NCBI RefSeq assembly: GCF_030254645.1 | Contig: NZ_CP116346.1 | Location: 3,389,001 to 3,453,000, forward strand | DNA from: Paucibacter sediminis | GTDB taxonomy: Bacteria; Pseudomonadota; Gammaproteobacteria; Burkholderiales; Burkholderiaceae_C | DNA length: 64,000 nt | Direction of reading: 5' to 3' | In this document: positions 42,701 through 50,641 of the stretch, in pieces | Position numbering within the stretch: the first letter of the stretch is position 1 | How the letters are laid out: each line of letters opens with the position of its first letter | Position numbers and translations under genes: made by a program | The notes under the pieces: model-generated | The model's input: the letters and a program-made list of their open reading frames with translations, nothing else | The model's database searches: none | What the model was told of the DNA's origin: nothing

Positions 42701-44098
42701 TCAGTGGCCACCGCTGTCGGCGGCGGCGGGTGTGGCGGTGATTGCGCCGGCCTGGGCGAGGCCGGGCTTGCCCAGCAGGGCCTGGTCCAGATCGGCCTTG
42801 GCGAGCCAGAAATCGCGCTGCGCGTCGATCGCTGAAGCCACGCTGGCGATCTGCGCGCGCGTGTCGGCCAGCAGCTCGAACACGCCGATCAGCATGCCGT
42901 TGTAGCGCAGCAGGTTTTCCTCGGCGATGCGCTGGCGCAGCGGCACGATCTCTTGCAGATGGTGTTGGGCGATGGCATGGGCGGAGCGGTAATTGCCATA
43001 GGCCTCGCGCAGCTCCGAGCGGGCGTTGATGGCGGTCTCGGCGACGCGCTCCAGCGCCTGCAGATACTGGCTCTCGGCGCGCTGCACGCGCGCCTGGCCC
43101 CAGTCGAACAGCGGCAGCTCCAGGCTCAGCTCCCAGCCGCGCTGCGTGGGCGCCTGGTTCGAGCTGTTGCGCACCAGCCCCAGCTCCAGCACGTTCACCA
43201 GGCGCGTCACGCGGCTCAGGCCCAGCTGCCGCGCGAGCGCCTCGCTGGCCAGCCTGGCGCCCTGCACATCCAGGCGCCGGGCCATGCCGATGCGCTCGAT
43301 CTCGGGCAGCTCGTCGGCCTGGGCGGGCAACTCGGGCAGGCGCTCGGGCAGGGCCAAGCGCGTCGCCTGCTCGCCCCACAGGCCCAGCAGGCGGGTGAGG
43401 CGCTCGCGCCGGGCGCGCTGCTGCTGCTCGGCGCGCGCCAGCCCGAGCGCGGCATCGGCATAAAAGCCCTGCTCACGGGCGCGCTGCAGTGCGTTGAAGT
43501 TGCCCACCTGGGCCATGCGGCGCGCCAGCTCGGCGCCGGCCTCGGCGGCCTCCATCACCTGGCCGGCATAGCGCCGCGCTTGCTCCGCGGCGACCGCCTC
43601 GATCCAGGCCTTGCGGGTCTCGGCCGCGAGGCTCAGCACCTCCAGGGCGACGCGCTGCTTGCTTTGCTCGAAGCGCCGCGCCTCGAGCTGGCCGGCCCAG
43701 GGCAGGGCCAGCAGCCGGGCCAGATTGAGGTGCAGGCCGCGCTCGAGCTCATGCTCGTCGCCGCGCTGCAGGCTGGCCAGGCTGAGGCCCGGATTGGGCA
43801 GCCGGCCGGCCTGCACGAAGTCCGCCTCGCTGATGCCCAGCTCGTGGAAGCTGGCCTGCAGGCCGCGGTTGTTGAGCAGGGCCAGCTGCACCGCGGCCTC
43901 GGCGTCCAGCGGCCGCGTCAGCAGTTCGGCCACGCGCTGCTGGATCGCCGCGCGCTCGGCGTCGCTGCGCGCCCAGCGCAGCTCCTTGTCCAGATGGGTG
44001 CGGGCGCTCAGCTGCACCGGGCCGAAGCCGCCATCGGCGCTGAAGCCGGCGCAGCCGCCCAGCAGGGCCAGGCTCAGAAACGCGAGCAGGCGCCTCAT
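42701..44098 (-). CDS. TolC-family outer-membrane factor lipoprotein (CusC-like)
   Basis: 465 residues. The signal peptide ends in the lipobox LLGGC (Cys at about 16). The rest is the long-helix OEP pattern, with two repeats of Leu/Ala/Gln-rich coiled helices and strands such as GWELSLELPLFDWGQARVQRAESQYL. It would form the exit duct of an RND or similar pump. No periplasmic adaptor or pump lies next to it, so the partner must be elsewhere. It overlaps the upstream small gene by 4 bases. Confidence 0.88.
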   Translation of the reverse strand: MRRLLAFLSLALLGGCAGFSADGGFGPVQLSARTHLDKELRWARSDAERAAIQQRVAELLTRPLDAEAAVQLALLNNRGLQASFHELGISEADFVQAGRLPNPGLSLASLQRGDEHELERGLHLNLARLLALPWAGQLEARRFEQSKQRVALEVLSLAAETRKAWIEAVAAEQARRYAGQVMEAAEAGAELARRMAQVGNFNALQRAREQGFYADAALGLARAEQQQRARRERLTRLLGLWGEQATRLALPERLPELPAQADELPEIERIGMARRLDVQGARLASEALARQLGLSRVTRLVNVLELGLVRNSSNQAPTQRGWELSLELPLFDWGQARVQRAESQYLQALERVAETAINARSELREAYGNYRSAHAIAQHHLQEIVPLRQRIAEENLLRYNGMLIGVFELLADTRAQIASVASAIDAQRDFWLAKADLDQALLGKPGLAQAGAITATPAAADSGGH

Positions 44099-44406
44099 GG
44101 CGAATCGGCTCCGCGCGGCGCTGAGGCCGTTGACGCCGCTGAGGCCGCTGAGGCTGCGCTGGCCGGTGCAGCGGGCTGGGCCGCCTCGCGCGCATAGGCA
44201 CGCCAGCCGCCGCTGCGCAGCACCTGCTCATTGGCCTCGCGCCAGGGCGTGGCGGGGGCCTCGTCGAGGCGGCGGTAGGCGCCCAGCGCCTTGGGCACCT
44301 CGGCCCTGGGCACGCGGGCCTGCGCGTCCGCCGGGTCGCCGGGCTGCGCCAGCGCCTGCAGGGTGCAGCCCAGCAGCGCCATCCATCCGAGTCGTTTCAA
44401 CAACAT
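44095..44406 (-). CDS. small exported protein, first gene of the copper operon
   Basis: 103 residues: signal peptide (WMALLGCTLQALA), about 60 residues of unrecognised sequence (YRRLDEAPATPWREANEQV), then an Ala/Ser repeat (PASAASAASAASTASAP) likely to be a flexible tail. Directly downstream of the candidate CueR-type promoter and coupled by 4 bases to the outer-membrane factor gene. No Cys in the mature part and few His, so it is probably not a metal binder. Confidence 0.6.
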   Translation of the reverse strand: MLLKRLGWMALLGCTLQALAQPGDPADAQARVPRAEVPKALGAYRRLDEAPATPWREANEQVLRSGGWRAYAREAAQPAAPASAASAASAASTASAPRGADSP

Positions 44407-44431
44407 GACCTCACTCTAAGTGAAGCCGTGC

Positions 44432-44462
44432 ATGTTCGGGCTTGCCATGGGGGCAAGGTCAA
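44432..44462 (-). promoter_or_regulatory. candidate CueR/MerR-type operator-promoter of the copper operon
   Basis: Read on the minus strand: -35 TTGACC (44462-44457), overlapping the dyad CTTGCC-N5-GGCAAG (44457-44441), then after a 19-base spacer a weak -10 GAACAT (44437-44432). An over-long spacer filled by a dyad is the hallmark of MerR-family activation, and ACCTTGCC..GGCAAG resembles copper-responsive CueR sites. It lies 26 bases upstream of the first operon gene. The regulator gene is not in the window. Confidence 0.65.
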
Positions 44463-44470
44463 GCCCGGCG

Positions 44471-44490
44471 GGGGGCCCTGCGTCGGGCCC
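44471..44490 (-). terminator. possible terminator hairpin after the PEP-CTERM gene
   Basis: Two GGGCCC palindromes (44473-44478 and 44485-44490) can pair around a 6-base loop, just downstream of the PEP-CTERM stop and just upstream of the copper promoter. There is no T tract, so this is a weak call. Confidence 0.35.
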
Positions 44491-44494
44491 GGCC

Positions 44495-45040
44495 TCAGTG
44501 CTTGCGGCGCAGCAGCAGGCCCACGGTGGCCAGGCCCGCCAGCAGCAGGGCCCCGCTGGCGGGCTCGGGCACGGCGGGCGTCACCAGCAGCGGCTCCCAG
44601 GTGTAGGAGATGGTGTTGTTGAGGTTGTCGCTGACGCGGCCGGGCAGGTTGTAGCCGGGCCAGCCGAAGGCGTCGTACTCGGTGTAGGGCGCCTCCTCAT
44701 GGTTGGAACTGGCCATGTGCTCGACGGTGTCGGAGCCGCCGTCGAAACGGTATTCGCCCAGCGCGTAGACGATGCCGTTGAGGTTGGCCATGCCGTGGTG
44801 GAAGGCGCCCACCGCCCGGTTGCCCGAGAAGAACAGCTCGAAGTCGCTCAGCTCGTAACCGTACAGATAGCCGTCGCCGTCCAGGTCTTCGCCGCTGAAG
44901 TGGCCGGTGATGCGGGCGCCATCGGCGAAGCCGCCCTGGCTGAAGTTGTAGCTGGCGGCCTGGACGCTGCTGCCGATGCACAGGCCGGCGGCGGCCAGGG
45001 CCAGGGTGGTGACGAGCGGGTAGAGGTGACGGAGTTTCAT
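44495..45040 (-). CDS. PEP-CTERM sorting-domain protein with an EF-hand-like loop
   Basis: 181 residues: signal peptide (LVTTLALAAAGLCIGSSVQA), a secreted body, and the C-terminal PEP-CTERM tag VPEPASGALLLAGLATVGLLLRRKH, recognised by exosortase. The body contains DLDGDGYLYGYE, which fits the canonical calcium EF-hand loop (D1, D3, D5, G6, E12). Exosortase is not in this window. Likely an extracellular-matrix-associated or surface protein; its specific role is unknown. The start follows the usual signal-peptide Met. Confidence 0.88.
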   Translation of the reverse strand: MKLRHLYPLVTTLALAAAGLCIGSSVQAASYNFSQGGFADGARITGHFSGEDLDGDGYLYGYELSDFELFFSGNRAVGAFHHGMANLNGIVYALGEYRFDGGSDTVEHMASSNHEEAPYTEYDAFGWPGYNLPGRVSDNLNNTISYTWEPLLVTPAVPEPASGALLLAGLATVGLLLRRKH

Positions 45041-45230
45041 GATTGTTTCCCTGAGCGATGAAGTGACGCCAGTGTCGGGATTGCGCCCTCTGCGCGCATC
45101 GCCTGAACGGGCCACGGCGCATGGCCGGGGCCACCCATGCCGAAAGCGATGCCAAGGGTCTGTGCCGTGGCCCGTTCGGGCCACAGTTCGCCACAATCGA
45201 GCGCTGCGAATCACGCGACCCTGGCCGCAC

Positions 45231-47618
45231 ATGCGAACATTCAGCTCCCCTGGCTGGCTGCAGGCCTGCAGCGCCGCACTGCTGCGCGGCACCCTGCAGG
45301 CCCTGCTCAAGCCGGTGTTCTCGCCGCGCTTTTCCATCCCCTTCCAGCGCCGCTGGCTGCGCGGGCTGGCGCACAGCACGCTGCCGGCGCGCGGCGTGCG
45401 GCGCGAGGCCGCGCAACTGGGCGGCCGGCCCGGCGAGTGGCTGCGGGCGCGCAGCGCGGCGCCCGATGCGCCCATCGCGCCCGGCGCCGTGCTCTATCTG
45501 CATGGCGGCGCCTATTGCGTGGGCGCGCCGGCCACGCACCGCGCGCTGACCGGCCGGCTGGCGCTGGCCACCGGCCTGCCGGTGTTCGCGCTGGACTACC
45601 GGCTGGCGCCCGAGCATCCCTTTCCGGCCGGCCTGGACGACGCGCTGGCGGCCTACCGGGCGCTGCGCGCCCAGGGGCCGGTGGTGCTGGCGGGCGATTC
45701 GGCCGGCGGCGGCCTGGCGCTGGCCTGCGCGCTGGCGCTGCGGGAGGCCGGCGATGCCGCGCCCGCCGCGCTCTACCTGATCTCGCCCTGGGCCGATATG
45801 CGCGCCGAGGCCGCGCCCGCGCGGCCGGTGCCGGGCGAGGCCATGCTCAGCCAGGCCTGGGTGCTGGATTGCGCGGCCAAGTACCTGGGCAAGACCGCGC
45901 CCGAGCACCCCTGGTGCTCGCCGCTGCTGGCCGATCTGCGCGGCCTGCCGCCCACGCTGATACAGGCCGGCACCGACGAGATGCTGCACGGCCAGGCGCT
46001 GGCGCTGGAGGCCGCGCTGCGGGCCGCCGGCGTGGCGGTGCGCTGCGAGGTGGACCAGGCGCGCTGGCATGTGTTCCAGCTGCATGGCGGCGCGCTGGCG
46101 AGCGCCGACGCGGCGCTGGCGCGCGCCGCGGCCTTCATCGCCCCGCAGATGGCGGCCGCGCGCGCGCCGGTGCAGGCCACGCACGAGGTCGTCATCATGG
46201 GCGCCGGCATGTCGGGCCTGTGCATGGCGATCCAGCTCAAGCGGGCCGGCATGCACGACTTCGTGCTGCTGGAGAAGCAGACCGGCCTGGGCGGCACCTG
46301 GTGGGACAACCGCTATCCCGGCGCCCATGTGGACGTGCCGGCGCCCGCCTATGCCTTCAGCTTCGCGGCCAACCCGCGCTGGACGCGCCGCTTTGCCTCC
46401 GCGCCCGAGATCCACCGCTATATGCAAGACCTGGCGCTGCGCCATGGGCTGCTGCCGCATCTGCGCCTGGGCACGGCGGTGCAGGAGGCCGGCTTCGATG
46501 CGGCCAGCGGCCAGTGGGCGCTGCGCACCGACCGTGGCGACCATTACCGCGCGCGCCATTTCGTCTGCAGCACCGGGCCGCTGAACCAGCCGCGCTGGCC
46601 CGACATCCCCGGCCTGGCCGAGTTCCAGGGCGAGCGCCTGCATTCGGCGCGCTGGGATGCCACGGTGCCGCTGCAGGGCCGGCGCGTGGCGGTGATAGGC
46701 ACGGGCTCCACCGCCTCGCAGCTGGTGGCGCCGATCGCCGCGCAGGCGGGGCAGCTGCATGTGTTCCAGCGCACCGCCAACTGGGTGCTGCCGCGGCTGG
46801 ACCGCCGCTACTTCGGCATCGACCGCCTGCTGGCGCGCCTGCCGCCCTACAGCGCCGCGGTGCGCTGGGCCTGGGTGCAGGCGCTGGAATGGGGGCGGCG
46901 CGGCTTCGACGAGGGCACGCTGGCGCGCCGCGGCATGCTGGCCACGGCGGCCGCGCACCGCCAGCGTCAGGTGGCCGACCCGGCGCTGCGCGCCAGGCTC
47001 ACGCCCAGCTACCCGCTGGGCTGCAAGCGCATCATTTATTCCAACGACTACTACCCGGCGCTCGGCCGCCCCAATACCGAGCTGGTGACCGAGGCGATCG
47101 CGCGCATCAGCGCGCGCGGCATCGTCACCGCCGACGGGCGCGAGCGGCCGCTGGATGTGCTGGTCTGCGCCACCGGCTTCGACACCCAGCAATTGCTCGC
47201 CTCGCTGCAGATCCGCGGCCAGCAGGGGCAGTTGCTCGGTGAGGTCTGGCGCGCCAGCCCCGAGGCCTATCTGGGCTGCACGGTGGCGGGTTTTCCGAAT
47301 CTCTACCTGATGCTGGGCCCGAATACCGCCACCGGCCACACCTCGACCCTGCTCTATATCGAGCCCCAGGTGCAGCATGCGCTGGCCTGCATGCGCGAGC
47401 TGCGCCAGCGCGGCCAGCAATGGATCGCCGTGCGGCCCGAGGCGCAGCGCGCCTACAACGAGGGCCTGCAGGCGCGCCTGCGCGGCTCGGTCTGGACGCA
47501 ATGCCACAGCTGGTACCAGGGCGCGGACGGCCGCGTCGCGGCGATCTTCCCGGGCTTCACGGCCGAGTACCAGCGGCGCGTGCGGCGGCCCGATTTCTCG
47601 GCCTATCAGTTCGGCTAG
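45231..47618 (+). CDS. fused alpha/beta-hydrolase (esterase) and Baeyer-Villiger-type flavin monooxygenase
   Basis: 795 residues in one open frame. Residues about 1-310 are a hormone-sensitive-lipase-type hydrolase: oxyanion motif YLHGGAYCVG (about 90), nucleophile elbow AGDSAGGG (about 155), and Asp/His candidates in QAGTDEML and RWHVFQL. Residues about 318-795 are a class B flavin monooxygenase: FAD site IMGAGMSGLCMA, BVMO fingerprint FQGERLHSARWD, NADPH site VIGTGSTASQ and VCATGFDTQQ. A BVMO makes esters from ketones and the esterase could cleave them, so a two-step channel is inferred. Substrate unknown. Confidence 0.88.
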   Translation: MRTFSSPGWLQACSAALLRGTLQALLKPVFSPRFSIPFQRRWLRGLAHSTLPARGVRREAAQLGGRPGEWLRARSAAPDAPIAPGAVLYLHGGAYCVGAPATHRALTGRLALATGLPVFALDYRLAPEHPFPAGLDDALAAYRALRAQGPVVLAGDSAGGGLALACALALREAGDAAPAALYLISPWADMRAEAAPARPVPGEAMLSQAWVLDCAAKYLGKTAPEHPWCSPLLADLRGLPPTLIQAGTDEMLHGQALALEAALRAAGVAVRCEVDQARWHVFQLHGGALASADAALARAAAFIAPQMAAARAPVQATHEVVIMGAGMSGLCMAIQLKRAGMHDFVLLEKQTGLGGTWWDNRYPGAHVDVPAPAYAFSFAANPRWTRRFASAPEIHRYMQDLALRHGLLPHLRLGTAVQEAGFDAASGQWALRTDRGDHYRARHFVCSTGPLNQPRWPDIPGLAEFQGERLHSARWDATVPLQGRRVAVIGTGSTASQLVAPIAAQAGQLHVFQRTANWVLPRLDRRYFGIDRLLARLPPYSAAVRWAWVQALEWGRRGFDEGTLARRGMLATAAAHRQRQVADPALRARLTPSYPLGCKRIIYSNDYYPALGRPNTELVTEAIARISARGIVTADGRERPLDVLVCATGFDTQQLLASLQIRGQQGQLLGEVWRASPEAYLGCTVAGFPNLYLMLGPNTATGHTSTLLYIEPQVQHALACMRELRQRGQQWIAVRPEAQRAYNEGLQARLRGSVWTQCHSWYQGADGRVAAIFPGFTAEYQRRVRRPDFSAYQFG

Positions 47619-48634
47619 AGAATGCCCAGCGCCTCTTCCAGCTCGCGCGGCGCGTAGGGCAGGGGGCGCTCGGGCCAGGCCCGCACCAGCTCGCACATGC
47701 GCTGGTTCAGCGGTGCGCGGCGGCCGAGCTGGTGGGCCAGGCGCACCACCTCACCGCACAGCGCGTCGATCTCGGTGGCGCGGCCCAGCGCCAGATCGTC
47801 GGCCATGCTGGAGCGCGCCTTGGCATCGATGCGCAGCATGCGCGTGGCGAGCAGGCGGAACAGCGGCGAGGGCAGGCGCAGCAGCGCCGGCAGGCGCGCC
47901 GGTGCCACCGCCGCCACCTTGGCGGGCGCCAGGCCGGCGGCGCGCAGCAGGCCCAGCGCCTCGTCCTGCAGGGCGGCCAGGCAGCGGCGGTAGCCGCGCT
48001 CCAGCAGCTGTGCCTTGAGCGGGCGGCCCGAGAGCGCGTTGACCGGGTTGTTCAGGTTCAGCAAGAGCTTGCCCCATTGCAGCGGGCGCAGATCGGCATG
48101 CAGCTGCAGCGTCAGCCCCTGGCTGGCGAAGGCCCCGACCAGGGGCGGCAGGGCGTCGTCGCGCGCGGCCGCCAGGGCGCCGGCGCTGCCGCGGTGGTAA
48201 TGGCCGGGTGCCAGCGCCGCCACATTGAAGGGCACCATGCCGGCGCGCAGGCGCAGCGCGGGCGCGGCCTCCTGGGCGCGCTCGGCATTGCCCAGGCCGT
48301 TCTGCATCGAGAGCACCGGGCTGTCGGCGGGCAGGGCCGACTGCAGCGCCTGGGCCGCCGCCACGGTGCCGCCGGTCTTCACGCAGAGCAGGGTCAGGCG
48401 GGGGCGCAGGCCGGGCGGGATGCTGCTGGCCAGCTGCAGCTCGGCTGCCGGGATGCGCGCGTCGCGGCCGTCCAGGTCGCTGAGGCGCAGGCCATGCGTG
48501 GCCAGCTCGTCCAGCACGCGCGGCCGGCCCACATAGAGCACCGGCCAGCCGGCGCGCTGCAGGCTGCCGCCCAGAAAGCAGCCGATCGCGCCGGCGCCCA
48601 TCACGAGCACCGGGGCTTGCGCGGGGTCGGCCAC
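47615..48634 (-). CDS. 2-dehydropantoate 2-reductase family protein
   Basis: 339 residues. Rossmann motif VMGAGAIGCFLGGSLQRAGW at the N-terminus and a C-terminal ApbA helical domain with NLNNPVNALSGRPL. The family reduces ketopantoate to pantoate for coenzyme A. Because many PanE paralogues have other substrates and this copy is isolated from panBC, the symbol is left blank. Its stop shares the CTAG with the convergent fusion gene. Confidence 0.87.
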   Translation of the reverse strand: MADPAQAPVLVMGAGAIGCFLGGSLQRAGWPVLYVGRPRVLDELATHGLRLSDLDGRDARIPAAELQLASSIPPGLRPRLTLLCVKTGGTVAAAQALQSALPADSPVLSMQNGLGNAERAQEAAPALRLRAGMVPFNVAALAPGHYHRGSAGALAAARDDALPPLVGAFASQGLTLQLHADLRPLQWGKLLLNLNNPVNALSGRPLKAQLLERGYRRCLAALQDEALGLLRAAGLAPAKVAAVAPARLPALLRLPSPLFRLLATRMLRIDAKARSSMADDLALGRATEIDALCGEVVRLAHQLGRRAPLNQRMCELVRAWPERPLPYAPRELEEALGIL

Positions 48635-48635
48635 C

Positions 48636-49181
48636 TCAGGCGACGGGGTGGGTCAGGTCGCGGATGATGGTGGGGCCGACGCGCTGCTCGATCTCGCGCA
48701 GCAAGGCCTGACCCCAGCCGAGCGCGAACATCGCCTCGGCCACCACGAACATCGGGCCCACCAGCAGGCCCACCAGGTCGTCCACGAAGGCGGGCTTCTT
48801 GCCCTCGTAGTAATGGCCGACGAACTGGATGATCCAGCCCAGCACAAAGCTGCCCACGCCCCAGCCCAGCCAGCTGGCGCTGCTGCCCGCGGCGAGCGGC
48901 TCGGCCAGCGCCATCAGGAGGGCGTTGACGGCGCTCACCGCCAGGCCCAGCGGCAGATTACCGCGCGTCAGGTACCAGATGGTGCTGGCGCCCCACAGCA
49001 GCCAGGCGGCGCTGAGGGCGTGGCCGGCGATACCGAACTGGGCGCGCGCCAGCAGGATGCCGATCGCGAACACGATCAGCGGGATGCCGACGAAATGGGT
49101 GGCGATATTGCGGCGGTCGCGGTGGTAGGCCGCGTACTGGGCCATCAGGTCGGTGGCGGAGCGGAAGGGGCTGGCTGCCAT
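48636..49181 (-). CDS. DUF962/Mpo1-like membrane protein
   Basis: 181 residues with about four membrane helices. YAAYHRDRRNIATHFVGIPL with its His residues and FVGHYYEGKKPAF are the DUF962 signatures. In yeast the homologue Mpo1 is an Fe(II) dioxygenase in alpha-oxidation of 2-hydroxy fatty acids; the bacterial role is inferred only. It ends 1 base from the reductase start. A Crp/Fnr-type gene is divergent across 105 bases. Confidence 0.85.
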   Translation of the reverse strand: MAASPFRSATDLMAQYAAYHRDRRNIATHFVGIPLIVFAIGILLARAQFGIAGHALSAAWLLWGASTIWYLTRGNLPLGLAVSAVNALLMALAEPLAAGSSASWLGWGVGSFVLGWIIQFVGHYYEGKKPAFVDDLVGLLVGPMFVVAEAMFALGWGQALLREIEQRVGPTIIRDLTHPVA

Positions 49182-49231
49182 GATGATGTCTCCATTGCTG
49201 TCGATGGCCCCATGGTAGGACGATGGCGGCC

Positions 49232-49245
49232 TTGATGACTGTCAA
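49232..49245 (+). promoter_or_regulatory. Fnr-type box upstream of the Crp/Fnr gene
   Basis: TTGATGACTGTCAA matches the FNR/Dnr box TTGAT-N4-ATCAA at nine of ten defined bases. It lies 41 bases upstream of the regulator's ATG in the intergenic region shared with the divergent DUF962 gene, suggesting autoregulation or control by another Fnr-family protein. Confidence 0.5.
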
Positions 49246-49286
49246 AATGCCGACAATCGCGGCGCGCGCAAACCCTGAGTCAGCCC

Positions 49287-50000
49287 ATGTCCGCCTTTCG
49301 TTTGAATCCCAGCGAACTGGCCCTCCTGCAGGCCAACCCCTGGTTTCGCGCCTGCACCGCTGCGCTGCAGCAGCAGCTGTGCGAGGCGGGGCGGCGCGTG
49401 CACCTGGCCGCCGGCCAGACCCTGTTCGCGCGCGGCGCCCAACCCGAGGGCCTGTGCTTTGTGCTGGCCGGCGCGCTGCGCGTCGGTTCGCTGGGCCGCG
49501 ATGGCAGCGAGCGGCCGCTGACCTATCTGGAGCCGGGCCAGTGGTTCGGCGAGATCTCGCTGCTGGACGACCTGCCGCGCACCCACGACGCGGTGGCGGA
49601 CGGCCCGGCGAGCGTCTGGCTGCTGCCGCAGCGCGAGCTGCAGGACTGGCTCAACACCCACCCGGCCTGCTGGCGCGACCTGGCGCGCCTGGCCTGCGCC
49701 AAGCTGCGCGCCAGCTTCGAGGTGCTGGAAGACATTGCCCACCTGCCGCTGGAGCAGCGCCTGGCCAAGCGTCTGGCCCTGGTGGCGCGCGGCTTCGACA
49801 GCGCCGCCATGCAGTTGCCCAAGTCGCGCCTGCGCCTGCCGCAGGAGCAGCTGGCGCTGATGCTGGGCGTGAGCCGGCAGACCGTCAACAAGGCGCTCAA
49901 GAGCCTGGCCGAGCGCGGCCTGCTGGCCCTGCACTATGCCGAGATCGAGCTGCTGGACCTGGCGGGCCTGGACGCGCTGGCCGCCGAGGGCCGGCCGTGA
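49287..50000 (+). CDS. Crp/Fnr family transcriptional regulator
   Basis: 237 residues. An N-terminal cNMP-binding-like beta roll (about 20-135; GLCFVLAGALRVG, PGQWFGEISLLDD), dimer helix, and C-terminal HTH with MLGVSRQTVNKALKSLAERGLL. The N-terminal Cys pattern does not look like the Fe-S cluster of Fnr, so the ligand may be a nucleotide or haem. The recognition helix R-Q-T-V-N-K resembles CRP more than Fnr. The stop overlaps the next start as GTGA. Confidence 0.9.
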   Translation: MSAFRLNPSELALLQANPWFRACTAALQQQLCEAGRRVHLAAGQTLFARGAQPEGLCFVLAGALRVGSLGRDGSERPLTYLEPGQWFGEISLLDDLPRTHDAVADGPASVWLLPQRELQDWLNTHPACWRDLARLACAKLRASFEVLEDIAHLPLEQRLAKRLALVARGFDSAAMQLPKSRLRLPQEQLALMLGVSRQTVNKALKSLAERGLLALHYAEIELLDLAGLDALAAEGRP

Positions 50001-50641
50001 GGGGCGCGCTGGCGCTGCTGCTCGTGTTTGTGCTTGCCGCCTGCGCGCGTGTGCCCGGCCCGGTGGTCGAGCCGCCAGCCCAGGCTGTCGTGGCGGCGCC
50101 GCCGGGCCTGTGGTCGGTGGATGCCAGCGCCTCGCAGCTGCGCATCCTGGTGCTGCGCGGCGGCCGCCTGGCGGCCCTGGGCCACAACCATGTGCTGGGC
50201 CTGCCGCCGCTGCGGGGCGGGGTGCAAATGCCCGCTGCGCTGCTGGAGCTGAGCTTTCGCCTGGACGAGCTGGAATTCGACCGACCGGCCTGGCGCGCCG
50301 CGCTGGGGCCGGACTTCGCCTCGGTGCCGGATGCCGACAGCATCGCCGCCACGCGCCGGAACATGCTGATCGCGCTGGAGGCCGAGCGCTTTCCGCTGGT
50401 GCGGCTGCAGGCCCGGGGCCTGGACGGCGAAACCCTGCGGCTGGACCTGACGCTGCACGGCCAGACGCGCTCCATCAGCGTGCCGCTGCAGCTGGACCTG
50501 CGGGCGCACAGCTTGCGCGCCCGCACGCGCTTTGCCATCAAGCAAAGCGATTTCGGCATCCAGCCCTTCAGTGTGCTGGGCGGGCTGCTGGCGGTGCAGG
50601 ACGAGCTGCGCATCGAGGCGGATCTCTGGCTGAGGCCCTAA
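49997..50641 (+). CDS. YceI-like domain lipoprotein
   Basis: 214 residues from a GTG start. No ATG is available near the signal peptide, and the GTGA overlap with the upstream stop supports GTG. The lipobox is VLAAC. The mature domain ([29 protein letters not shown], then [16 protein letters not shown], and [15 protein letters not shown]) follows the YceI lipocalin-like fold, which binds isoprenoid-type lipids in other members. The tight coupling with the Crp/Fnr gene is notable. It converges on ssuB with interlocked stops. Confidence 0.82.
   Translation: MRGALALLLVFVLAACARVPGPVVEPPAQAVVAAPPGLWSVDASASQLRILVLRGGRLAALGHNHVLGLPPLRGGVQMPAALLELSFRLDELEFDRPAWRAALGPDFASVPDADSIAATRRNMLIALEAERFPLVRLQARGLDGETLRLDLTLHGQTRSISVPLQLDLRAHSLRARTRFAIKQSDFGIQPFSVLGGLLAVQDELRIEADLWLRP

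Noticed and set aside
44697-47696. 999-codon open frame on the minus strand
   Set aside because: It lies antisense to the esterase-BVMO fusion and the PEP-CTERM gene. Its Arg/His/Gln/Ala-rich composition is typical of shadow frames in GC-rich DNA, and the sense frames carry clear motifs.
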